Origin: Seiridium cupressi
Lineage: Eukaryota; Ascomycota; Sordariomycetes; Amphisphaeriales; Sporocadaceae
DNA: 64,000 nt
Reading direction: 5' to 3'
Assembly: GCA_036674765.1 (NCBI GenBank)
Contig: JARVKI010000133.1
Location: forward strand, 27,903-91,902
Below are positions 23,981-35,370 of the stretch, piece by piece. Under the pieces are notes generated by a model, which was given only the letters and a program-made list of their open reading frames with translations, did not search any database and was not told where the DNA came from. Within the stretch, counting starts at the first letter, position 1. Every line of letters starts with the position of its first letter. The translations under genes were made by a program, and so were the position numbers.

Positions 23981-26720
23981 AGCACCGCAGCTTTTCCGAA
24001 TACTAAGACAGCCCTCCCGCAAGACCGTTGGTCTCCCCGCATCCCATCCTAGACTTTCAGCCATTGTACATATCCGTCATGCTATCCCTAATTCGGCGAG
24101 ACTGGACGAGACGATGCAGCGTTGCACTCGACTGCTGTGCATTTTGCACAATCTGACACCAGACCCATTGGTGCTAAGCGTACGGGCGACTTTTCCGTGC
24201 GGTCTGATCGATTTTCGACATTGGATCGCAAGAGCTCTTGCACCTACGCACCCCACACTAATACGACCACCTAATTGGTCGCTTACGACGCTCACGAAGC
24301 TATGAGACATGTCTATACCCGGCAATGGCTTTTGATTTCCCCCCCCCCCCAAAAAAAAATACACCAAGATCCCTGGCCTGTGCTGGCAGATTCTCCCCCA
24401 AACCCATAGACATCTGCATAGGTATAATAGGATCGGCGCAGGACGCAAGCCCGACCCGAGGAGCACTGAGAAGAGAAATTAGAGAGGCTGGATCGACTTG
24501 ATGCTTAGAAACTTTCTCTTTGCAATACCCCTCGCACCCGGCGCTTTGCATGTGCTAGCAGCCAATTGGTTTCATTCGTCGATGAACATGTCGGCGAATT
24601 CGTTCATCGACGATTTCCAGATCACCATGCAGCAGTCCCGCCAGGCACCAGGACTTGAGCCTTAATTTATAGCCAGTAGGCAGGGCCGTGTCTTTTCTTG
24701 AGACGAGGACGCACGCCGGCCAAGCTGGCTTTCCTTTTCATATTCAGTTTTTGTTAGAGTATAATCATCTGAGGCGAACCAGGCAAGAAAGACCGACATC
24801 AGAGCATCATTTCTTTCGGACATTTGATCACGGACGCATGCGCACGGAGTTAGGGCGTTGGTGCGCTGGTGCGACACTTTACATAGCTCTCCATAGAGAA
24901 GCCTTGTTTACTGAGACTGAATGTTCTATTATGTTATCGCGCGTGAGCTCCCATATCTAGTTCTTCAGGGATGAACCAATCGATATTGGTAGCTTTTCAA
25001 TACCCTACTGTCACGTAGTACGCCAGGTCGCATGTTTATGGGGGACCACTTACTACAATGTAGGAAACTCGGTGCCCATTGGCCTTGGAGCGAGGAACCG
25101 TATGACTTCCTAAGTCTAGGGATGGAGCACAGGTCATCATGCCTAGATTCGATTATGTCAACCCGACACGAATGCAGCCCAATGCTACCTGCAGTCCGGA
25201 ATTATGCCTTGCATTTCTACGCGCAGTCAGGGGGTGTAACAAGCCTGAATGTTGGAGAGGCCGGCCTCTCGGTATATTGTTCGGCCAAGCGGGGCATGGG
25301 TGTACTCCGGCCTTATATATACAAGCGACATGCCCATGGCGCTGTCTTCAAAGGAGACAGGTATTTCGCGGTCGCCATCAGGAACTATGACTGGCAATCA
25401 CAAGGCAATTGCGTCAGCTTGCCTCCTGATCTGTTCGCGGTGGGCAGGCCTGTCGGTTGAAGTATAGTCAGTCCATTTCCCATGGTTCAGTACTGTCTTG
25501 CTTTGCCCTTCCATGTTTACCATCACTTGGCAACAGGCAAAGCCGCACCACAATACGGCCAATAGTCACTAGTGAAGACTTACTATCTTTCTGTGCGCTA
25601 TAACCCACGAAAACATACAACTTACGTACGGCCTGACAGCGTCTTGTGTGTTTTCTGCTGGAGTCAGGGGCAGGTCACAGACGACCCAGCGATGGTGTAC
25701 AAATAGTGGTCGCCACTACAGTGGCTCAATGGGTCGAGAATATATAGCCCATTCACGAGATGGTGCTTTCACAAGACCCCATCCCTATTTCATCGCCAGA
25801 TGCGAGGAGCCTCAAGTACATTCAGGTGATACCGGCATTTTGGAGGCTCGGACTGGCGATCTATTAGTGCATGGCTCCGGATGGCAGCCATGAACAACAC
25901 CATCCCATGTTCACGATGGCACTCAAGGTTCTGCCGGACTGTTTGGAGGGATTGTGCGTCTTATCACACAGGAGAAGCCCTTTGTGATGCAATTCAGAGG
26001 CATTTGGAGTCGTCAGACTTGATTTAGATCTTGACAAGCAGAAATCCAGATCCTTAGGTACGGCGGTTCAGGTACCCCGCGCTAAGCGATAAGATGGGCG
26101 ATAAGAAGCGGTTAGCGGCGTCTAGGGGCCCATCCACAGCCGTTGGGCGCGCTGGAGCAATGTTTATCCGGATCACAGCCGACTAACAAGGTAGCGCCGA
26201 TTCCGCTGGGCAACAGCGCCAGCCTCCAACCGCGCGAATGGCCAGCATGACAGGTGCAGCAAGCAGGAACCTTCCGCCTGGCCGGGATTTCACAAATTTC
26301 AGGGAGCCGCGCTGAACAGTTCGCGAACCCGTCTCACCGAATCCCACTATATCGCACTTTTTGATGGCTGACCTGTCCTCTCGACCGCCTCAATTCACAA
26401 CATAGCCCCCGCTGTATACTAGCCCGTCCTCCTGTTTCCACTTCCCCGCTGGCAGTATCTCTGCTTCCCGCGCCTGCCCAAATCCCGGAGAACACCGAGT
26501 TTCGTCCTCCATCTCTCTACGAGCCAATTCTAGCTCGGGATCGGCACCCGACTCACAACGCACGTCGTCGCAAATAGCCAGCTCGCGCACCTGCTAGATC
26601 ACCCAGCTTTCCTGCACCCTACGAGCGCCTGGTGTTTGTTGTGAACGCCTGGCCCCTGCTTTGACCGCCGTTTTCTCGCTGACCCCAAAGGATTGTCTTC
26701 TCACCTCGAAATTCGCGGAG
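23981..26720. other. Intergenic, no gene supported
   Basis: A C12/A9 homopolymer junction lies at 24339-24359. A 142-codon frame at 25032-25460 has no recognisable domain and an unconvincing composition, so it is not called. The last 300 nt, pyrimidine-rich, are probably the leader and promoter of the aspartate/glutamate carrier gene. Confidence 0.45.
24339..24359. repeat. C12/A9 homopolymer tract
   Basis: Twelve C followed by nine A. Simple sequence; also a place where read errors are likely. Confidence 0.9.
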
Positions 26721-28942
26721 ATGTCGGCACCAGCCACCGTCAAGGAGGCTGTGAAGGAGAGCTTCCTTGGCGTCGAGGATTCCTCGCACCTCTCAGCAAA
26801 GAACAAGGCGGCCTTCATCAGCCGCGCTAGCAAGGACGCAGAGAATGGCGAGCTGTTCATGACCGAGGAGCAGTTCGTCGAGGCCGTTGCACCGTCTGAC
26901 GAGGATTATGTATGTGTCCTGCATGGTCAACAAATCTACTGGCAGTAAACTGACATGGCCATCTTGAACAGGGCAAGATCAAGCGTGAGCAGTACGGACT
27001 CCTTTTCCATGTCGCCGATCGTAAGGGGACTGGCCGTGTCAATCTCTCCGACTGGGCCGCTTTCAACAACTTGCTATTCAAGGCCGATGCCGAATATGAA
27101 ATTGCCTTCCGTCTGTTCGACGTCGACCGCACAGGATCTGTCACATATGACAACTTCCGACGACTCTATGAGTTGAACAAGGGTCCAGACAGTATCCCCT
27201 TTGACTGGGAATGCCAGTGGGCCAAGCTGTACATTGGTGACAAGACCAGGCGTCACAACCTCACGTACCATGAGTTCTCGCAAATGCTGCGCGGCCTCCA
27301 GGGCGAGAGGATTCGACAAGCATTCCTGCGCTTCGACAAGGACGGCGATGGCTACATTGAGCCCGAGGACTTTGAGCAAATCATCCGTGAGACTTCAAAG
27401 CACAAGCTGTCGGATCATGTGCTCGAGAACTTGTCCACTCTCTGCAACATCTCTCTTGGTAGCAGAGTCTCGTATGCGAATGTCAGAGCCTTCCAGAACA
27501 TGATTAAGGAAATGGACTTGGTCGAGCTCATTATTCGCAAAGCCTGCCAGAAGAGCACTGATGGCAAGATCACAAAGGCCGAATTCCTGAATGAAGCTGC
27601 CAAGATTACCCGCTTCTCCCTCTTCACACCCATGGAGGCGGATATTCTTTTCCACTTTGCTAGTCTAGATGAGCCCTCCGGTCGTCTCAGTCTGATGGAC
27701 TTTGCCAAGGTTCTCGACCCGTCCTGGAGATACCGTGGATACGAGACCGAGTCTGGTGAAGTATCACAGGTGAAGACTGCCACTGGGGTCGCTTTGAGAA
27801 AGGTAGCAGAGTCAAGCTACAACTTTCTCTTGGGCAGTCTTGCTGGTGCCTTTGGTGCCTTTATGGTCTATCCCATCGATCTCGTCAAGACCCGCATGCA
27901 GAACCAACGAGGTGCCAATCCCGGTCAGCGCTTGTATAACAACTCCATCGACTGCTTTAGGAAGGTCATTGCCAATGAAGGTTTCAAAGGTCTCTATTCA
28001 GGAGTCCTGCCCCAATTGGTCGGCGTCGCGCCCGAGAAGGCTATCAAACTTACCGTCAACGACCTCGTTCGCACTGCGTTCACGGACAAGAAAAGCGGCA
28101 CTATTTGGGTTGGTCATGAGATCTTGGCTGGTGGCACAGCGGGTGCTTGTCAGGTGGTATGTAGCGCCCGGCTCATCTTCACACACGAATCACACACAGA
28201 CTAACATCTCCTCTAGGTCTTTACCAACCCCTTGGAAATCGTCAAGATTCGCCTGCAGGTTCAGGGAGAAGTTGCCAAGGCTGCCGGGGCCGAACGGCGC
28301 TCAGCCATGTGGATTGTTAAGAACCTCGGACTGGCAGGTCTCTATAAAGGTGCCAGCGCTTGTTTGCTTCGAGATGTCCCCTTCTCGGCAATCTACTTCC
28401 CTACCTACAGCCATCTGAAGAGGGATCTCTTCGGCGAGTCACCAACCAAGAAGCTTGGCGTCCTCCAGCTACTCACTGCTGGTGCTATTGCCGGTATGCC
28501 CGCTGCTTACCTGACCACACCTTGCGATGTCATCAAGACCCGCCTGCAAGTCGAGGCCCGCAAGGGTGACACCAACTACACCGGTCTCCGTCACGCTGCC
28601 CAGACCATCTGGAAGGAGGAAGGCTTCCGAGCCTTCTTCAAGGGCGGCCCGGCTCGTATCTTCCGATCTTCTCCTCAATTCGGTTTCACTCTTGCTTCGT
28701 ACGAAGTTCTTCAAAGTCTCCTGCCTCTCCCCGGCAGCAAGAAGGCCGAGCAAGTCCACACTGGCGTCGCTGAGGTGGTATCCACAATCAAGGAGAAGGA
28801 TGTTGCCTCACCGCACGCCCGTAGCCGCAACGCTCTGAAGATCATTCTTGACCTGGACGAGAACTTCGGCCGTACCAAGCTCCCCGACCAGAAGGCCTGG
28901 AAGAAGGTGCCTTCCATCTTTGGCGGTGCCAAGTCGTCGTAA
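26721..28942 (+). CDS. AGC1: Mitochondrial aspartate/glutamate carrier, EF-hand type
   Basis: Inner-membrane antiporter exchanging matrix aspartate for cytosolic glutamate in the malate-aspartate shuttle. Exons 26721-26909, 26972-28156 and 28217-28942 encode 699 residues; introns are 62 and 60 nt. The N-terminal half contains EF-hand repeats, including the complete calcium loop in [14 protein letters not shown] and the weaker [14 protein letters not shown], as in citrin/aralar. From about residue 345 there are three mitochondrial carrier repeats, each with its signature: [20 protein letters not shown] and [10 protein letters not shown]. The C-terminal extension after the third repeat (LDLDENFGR ... 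KKVPSIFGG) also occurs in animal AGCs. Budding-yeast Agc1 lacks the long calcium-binding domain, so this protein resembles the animal form, as in other filamentous fungi. Length and domain order are normal. Calcium control is inferred from the EF-hands. Confidence 0.93.
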
Positions 28943-29921
28943 TGGTGATGTTGGCCCTGAGCACAAACGTCATTTCCTTGACCTTAGATCCATCCTATTC
29001 TAGAGCTCTAGAGAAGATCTATTAGAGGCTTTGGGGGTAGATACTGTCGTCCCCTTTGTCATTGCGGGCGTTTACATCTGGTATCTCGTGCCAGATCTAC
29101 GAAAATGGGGTCATATTTGCATAGAAAGATCGGCGTTACTACATGAAGGGCAGGGATTTTTCATGATTTTCAAGTCCCTTGTTTTCTTTTCTTTGTTCCT
29201 TTCTGCTTTCCATTCTCAGTCACCAGGACTCGGAGCGGAATTACAGATTCTTGTGTGAGTAGATTCTAAGGAGGATCAGATGGCGAGCAATTGGAATGGT
29301 TTGGACAGAAACCTGGTCCTGGTGAGATATGGCAGACACTCGGTTGGTCACTGCTGAACATTCGTGCGAACTGATCATGTCCTTAGATCAAGTAGAATAT
29401 GAAGTTTTGTAAAATGCCTGATGACACTTGGTAACAGTGATCGCTCGTACCGCTGAAGATAACTTGATCTGCCCCTAATAAGCTGCTAGATGAGGTCACT
29501 AAGCATGGATATGCTTACGCGTTTTCGCCGATGAGCACAGGTCTATATAGGCTTGTGCCTTCTTCAACCTTGAATCTATATGAAGTATTGAGATAATGAG
29601 GAAGAGAAAGCTAGTGGCGTTTTAGAGAAGCGAAGTGCCGTCCACCTCTTATCAACAACAACATAGTTTTTCAAATCATGTACCCAAGTGGGAGCTACCA
29701 CCGCTCATCTCGTCCGCGTTCACTCCAAGCTGACAATTTAACCAACCACAGTATAGCATCATTGCTTTTTGACCAGCAAGGACAATGCTGTTCTTGCTCG
29801 TTTGACCTTGCTTAAGGATATACCCAGTGGGGATTAATCGTAAGATCATGAGTAGATAAGATGGACAGATCATATAGCATTTCCTGAGCTGTGATTCTCA
29901 ATGATGACCCTCGTCTACCAT
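28943..29921. other. Intergenic, no gene seen
   Basis: 3' flank of the carrier gene and downstream flank of the reductase pseudogene. Only short frames are present. Confidence 0.5.
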
Positions 29922-30900
29922 CTACAGAACGACTTTGCCTCTGTCATGCCCACTCCGTGCCTTCTCAAACACTTCCACATACTGATCCAGTCTAAACAAG
30001 CTATCAAAGGAGACCTCCACTTTAGCCTCCTCAAGTAGCTTCATGATTTCCCCCCAACTGCCCATTATCTGCCTCGACGATAGACTATTTGCCCCTGACC
30101 CCTTCCGCAACGTCGTCCTCAGGTCTATTGCCATCAGTCGGCTCTGCAGCACTGCTGATCACACCGTTCTCCCACGCCACCTTACAGGTCTGTCTCGGCG
30201 TCTCGCCTCCCACACAGTCGAGTACAAGATCAAACCTCCTGGCCAACTCCCACAAACTCGACACCCGATAATCTAGCACTTCATCTGCGCCCAGCCCAGG
30301 CACGAAATCGGCATTTGTGCTCCCACGCATCCCCCACCCCCACATGCGCACCCGCCAGCTTCGCGAGCTGTACAGCGAAAATGTCCACCGCGCCAGCAAC
30401 CTCTATGACGAGGACCCGTTTCCCCTTCTCCGCACCCGATTTTCCGTTCCCATTTCCACTCCCCTGACCTGGCACCTCCAACCCTCTGTGCACATATAAT
30501 TCGTGCCACGCCGTCAGGCCGCTCGACGGCACAACACACGCCTCCTCCCAGCTCGAATTCCACGGCCTCCAGCCCAACTCCGCCGTGCGGTCAATGACTT
30601 CCGCTCCTGGCTGAAACGGCGAGTCGGCTGGCGCGAGGAGGACGGTAGCCGAGAGCTCGTAGCCGGGAATGTGGGTATTGTTTGGCCTCCAGCGGCTCGG
30701 GCTATGTGAGCTCGTTCTTGGTCGGGGCTACAGCGTGGACGAGGAGAGGTGTTCATCGCTGTCTGGCGTGGGATGGGGGACTGGCTGTTGTGAGAGAGAC
30801 AGGGCTTTGGGACTGAGGGTGAGGATTTGTGATCGACTGGCATGGTGAACTGGGAGGTTTCCGTAGTGGCCGCCATAAGACGGGTATATCTAAACCATGT
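29922..30900 (-). pseudogene. Decayed medium-chain (quinone-type) reductase
   Basis: Pieces of a zinc-independent medium-chain dehydrogenase/reductase occur in the right order but in different minus-strand frames. The N-terminal APTKNELT piece runs into a TAG (30704-30702) where relatives have Trp before PEPLE. A frame change then leads to IPGYELSATV and GAEVIDRT, the WEEA/LTAWHELYVH block and a damaged nucleotide-binding stretch, KRVLVIEVAGAVDIFAVQLA (relatives read GGVG at the glycine turn). A second shift is needed to reach GADEVLDYR and FDLVLDCVGGET, and a third to reach the C-terminal FRLDQYVEVFEKA and the final stop at 29922. At least one nonsense change and three frameshifts argue against sequencing error alone. 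The live relative would be a cytosolic NADPH oxidoreductase, RTN4IP1/quinone-oxidoreductase-like. The right boundary is approximate. Confidence 0.75.
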
Positions 30901-31982
30901 CTGACTCGGCCTTCGAGTTGTTCGGAATTATGCAACATTTAGCGTACTGCGAGGGATGCCTTCCATAGCCTCGACAAGAAGCTTGTGGTCAGCCCGTCGT
31001 CTAGAGATATTCGAGGATGAGTAGGCACACACTGCATGGGCAGTGACGCCAATGGTCAGATCCAATATGAGTACAGTCGCAATGGTGTGATCCCCCACCA
31101 CCCCGGCGGAGGAAGGTTGATGCAGGACTGCTGTACACCGTCACGAAGCGGTTCACACGAATGAGACCCTTCAGGATATATCATCGTTCTAGTTTGGAAT
31201 GCCGGTTTCGACCGCCCCCTTGGTTGCGAGTGGTGCTGGAAAAATTCAAACTTCTACATAGCCCAAGACTTCAGCCAGATCGATGCAACATCACAGATAC
31301 GTGACCTACAACAGTGAGGCAGCGAGAAGCCCGTTCCCAAAGAAGTGACAGATGAGATGTCGATGACTTTGATACTACGAGATCCGATTTACGAAGGCGT
31401 CAAACAATTATGCCGCGTCTAAACGGTGCTCTAAACAATTTATATTCATCTTGGATTCGCTTCTCATTCGAGAGTTCACTCCGCCATGAGTATTAGAACA
31501 ATCCAGGCATGACGTGTAACTACTAACATCGTCTCCATGGTCACTGGGCCTTCCGTTCTTACTCTTGAGTCTCTTCTTTCCAGTGATATCATATTGGTCA
31601 ACGGCAAGGCAATACAAGCCAAGTCAAACCCGGCACCGTTAGCAGTTTTGCGTCATCCTCACTGCTAAACATACCGCCGTGGCGCCATCGCCTTTTCATT
31701 CTTGTTTTAAAAATTTCATCCTTTTTCAAGGTATAGAATAATAAGGGGCACACTCGCCACCTGGGCTGGGGTATAGGTTCCATGATGGCATTCGCAACCT
31801 GCCAGTCTGGGTGGTCTGATCTAATCTCACTAGAGCCCCTGTTTTGGTGTTCCGTACTTTACACAAACGCCGTGCGCCGTCGCAAATCCCTATCGATCGA
31901 TCCGCCATAGCACTGAATCCTGTAATGACTTCCCATACCCTGTCCATCAGCCGGAACCGATCGACCCCATGATGGGCCAATT
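30901..31982. other. Intergenic, no gene seen
   Basis: Short frames only, the longest 84 codons on the minus strand at 31726-31980, without a recognisable domain. The right part is the 3' flank of the IES1 gene. Confidence 0.5.
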
Positions 31983-34087
31983 TTACTGTTCTTCGCTGTC
32001 CGAGTCATCTATGCCCAAAAGGGTCTTATCCACATCATCGAGCTCGTCGTCCTCGTCCCTGTCGTCGCCCTCTTCGTCGTCCCCAGCAAGTCCGAGAAGC
32101 TCCTTGTCCACCTCATCGAGGTCGTCAGCATCCTGCATGTCGACATCGCCGTTAGCGTTGCCGTTCGACCCAGAATTGCCGGCTTCGCTCCTGAAGCTCT
32201 CTGAGGCAGCCTTCGAGTCTCTGCCGTTAGCTAGCCCCGGGGAATCTCGGTAGTGCAGAGACTGCAGGCGTGGGTTCTTTACTGGGCGTACGACACGCAC
32301 GTCCGAGTCTTGCATGTCTTCCCAACGTTTCATGCGCCGATTAGCACGGCGTAGCGAAGCAGCATATGTGGCAAGTTCCTCTCCAAAATCATCCACCTCA
32401 ACGGCAAGAGGGACAAGTCCGCCGAGACCCTTACCCCGGTAGAGATTTGACTTGTCGGCATACCGATATTCCTCTTCGTCACTGTCAACTAGGGCATCAC
32501 GCATGGCGTCTAGGCGGCGCTTGGTGCGGACAATGACACCCTCCTGGCGGCGTAATTTGCGAGCCTTGTGGTGCTCCTTCCGCAAGTCTCGGCTGAGGAT
32601 GTACTCAACGCGCTGGTTGCGATTTCGCTCCACAGCGAGTTGGTGTGCCGTCGGCGGGCGTGGCTTCCGGGGCATTACACCATCGTAGCCTGCACCGTTT
32701 GGCCCAGCTGGTGACGATGCGTCAATCATCTGCAACTTGTAAGGGTTATTGTGACGACGAGCACCGGTACTGCTAGCCGCCAAGCGGCCCAAAGCTCTCG
32801 GGGGAGGAGTTGACCTGGCACTGTCCATATCAGAATCGTGCTTGGAGGGCCGGATACGGGGAAGGATGGTGGCAGAGGGACTATCTTCGTTCACCACCTT
32901 GCCTCTCTGGGTCCGATTCTTGCTTTGGTGCTCCTGGAGATAAGCTTGGTCCGCGGCGATGATCTTTGCTCGGTGAGCCTGCTTTTCGCGGCCGAACTCG
33001 ACCTCGGCCGGCGCGTCGATATTCTCCGAAGCTTCTTGTTCAGATGTCATGAGCACCAGCTTGGGGACTCCCTGGTTTGCGAGGCCGTTGCCGTAGTCGA
33101 CACCGGCCCCGAAAGGGTTCTCTTCGCAGCCTTCCTCAGTAAAGTCGGACTCGAGGTACTGCCAAACCACCCACAGGAAGGCGTTCGCCCTTGAGGCGCT
33201 GGTATACTCGGTTCTCATGATGAGATCGTGAAATTCGCCGCCCTTGGCGAAATGCAGCTCGGCGATTTGCACCGCTTGCTGGCAGACAAGGAAGATGAGG
33301 TTCACTGGATTTGTCCTCGGCACAGAGATGTCCTTGAAGCCATTAAGGTCCCGGGGCTCCTCTCTGTCCTCGGCAGCTCCCTTGAGTATGGACTTCAACC
33401 GCGGAGCATCTTGGAGCTGCTTGTAAGCTGATGCGTCTTGGTAGGCCTGTAGTGACGGAATAGCGTGATATGTTCGAAGCTGGGCCCGCATCTCGGGGAA
33501 GACTGCAAGAGAAAAGGGTTAGCGATATGAAATAATACAGTTACTGAGGGTGGGGGGCTTCCACAGAGAGTGCACGTACAATTGAGGGTAGTGTTCATTC
33601 GGCCGACGTTGACTAGCAGACAGACCATAGCCATGCTCTTCGCGGCCTCTCGATCACTAAGCAATTTGTCGCGTAGAACCTTGCTGGTCTTGCTGCTTCT
33701 AGCCATGGTATCGATGTAGAGGTCTGCAAAGGTTTGCTTCTCCTCGATGTAGGGGTCGTAGCTGTTGGTGAAGACCTTCCTGTCGTTGTCGAAGACGGAC
33801 CTCAAGAAGTCGTACTGGATGTCTTTTCGCCAGAGAGGCTCGCCATCCTCCTTCTTGAGGTGTCGAATCTTGCCGACGGTCTGGAATGCGCCGCCGGCAG
33901 TGGAGGTGACACCGGCGTGCGACCTGCGCGAGGCCTTCTGCTTGGACGAGGACCGCGTGGTGCTGTTGTCGTTGTTGAAGCTCATCTCGGCTGCCTCGTC
34001 GCTGTCGTAGTTGCGGGAGGATCTGTGTAAGCCGGGGCTCGGGGCGCGCGACGAGTTTTGGTCGCCATTGTCCTCGCTGTTGGCCAT
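31983..34087 (-). CDS. IES1: INO80 chromatin-remodelling complex subunit Ies1
   Basis: Predicted nuclear subunit of the fungal INO80 nucleosome-remodelling complex. Exons 34087-33580 and 33502-31983, with a 77-nt intron (GTACGT donor, TTGCAG acceptor), give 675 residues. The N-terminal third holds the Ies1 hallmark: residues ~70-110 with HLKKEDGEPLWRKDIQYDFL followed by VFTN and a TFADLYID segment. The splice continues directly into FPEMRAQLRTYHAIPSLQ, also conserved. A helical stretch (NPVNLIFLVCQQAVQIAELH) comes next. The C-terminal half is charged and largely disordered, with basic NLS-like runs (KEHHKARKLRRQE) and a very acidic tail built of repeated DDLDEVDKELLG-like units ending DSDSEEQ. 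The acidic repeats could contact histones. The neighbouring MGM1 gene is on the same strand but 1.3 kb upstream, so no shared promoter is suggested. Confidence 0.8.
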
Positions 34088-35370
34088 TCTGGCGGATGGT
34101 GATTGGGTCTGGGGCGGTTGCTCGGTGGGAGTGCGGCGTCAGACGTCGGCAGCAAACAAAAGGCTCTCGTGGCAACAGAGCGGCGGGAGATGGTACGATA
34201 GTGAATGCACTGGGGCCGGGATTCGATTGGAAATTCGGGATGGGTTAGTTGGGCCCAGGAATGGGTTGAGTAACCACACCACCGCAAATCAGCTACGCAG
34301 AAGTTGTCGATGATGCGGTTGGGGTGGCTGCGAGAGCATGATGGTTGAGGAGAAAAGCTTGCTCACGCGCAGGTGATGCAATTCAGAGATTGGATTTCCA
34401 CCCAACCATCGCAGCTTAGCCTCAATTCTACCTGCTCGAGCTCCGGGAAGTCGCGTCAATCTCCAACTGTCAATTAAGGCCTGCGCCTGCAGCCGCGAAC
34501 GTCGACCTCAGCCACTGAAAGGACTCCAGGCCTAGCGCCCCCCTGTAAAGTGTCTCCAGTACAACCAATGTACATACACTACCGAATGCAGGGGCCACCT
34601 GGTGAGTATGCGCATTGTACATTCGCTTCCTGACTGGTTTGTACCCACTCTCCATCCGAAGTATGTGACATGATGGGCATCAAGCTGCAAGACTAATTAT
34701 TCAGTGAACACAATTCCGCACTTTTATTGCTTCAGTCACAAACTAGAGCATACCGCCAGCAAGTGAGACTTATTTGTCTGTTAGCTAGTACTAGATGGGT
34801 ACAGCAGCCATGTCAGCGAAATCAAGAAGGGCCAGCCTCAAACGAGTCAAGCCTATTATTAGACGGACTCCTTCACGAGCAGAAGCAATAGAGTCTACTG
34901 CATTCAGCCGCACTCTCTCAGAGGTGAACTCATAAGTTGCATCGCGGCTTCTAGGTTCCGCGCCGTCTCAGCTTTCAGTGGGACGTTCTCCAATGGCCTT
35001 GACCACCTCAGGGCAGTGTTTCGACTGTTACAAGTCCCACAGATGCCTGCTGTTTAAATACGCATCTGAGAAACTGGGACATGGAGTTCCTCGTTCTGCG
35101 GAAAAGGTCGCCCCGTATGCTTCGAAATAAAAAAAAAAAGATAGACTTTATTCACAGGAAGCCTAATCAAGTACTAAGAGGGGATCAAATCTATCTTGTA
35201 ACAGTGACAACTCGTTGTAGTTGACCCCGAAGAGCTGGGAGAGCCTTCCGCGAAAATGTGATATCTCAGCAATGAACAACCGCTTGAATGGCTCAAGACA
35301 TCCAGCATTAAGCCCCTGAACTCCAATACCCATCATGACATGTTTTTATCATAGGAACTGTATTTCTTGC
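34088..35370. other. Intergenic, no gene seen
   Basis: Promoter region of IES1 and 3' flank of MGM1. Short frames only. An A-run lies at about 35130-35140. Confidence 0.5.

Noticed and set aside
25032..25460. 142-codon plus-strand frame
   Set aside because: No recognised motif, overlaps other-phase frames, isolated in non-coding DNA.
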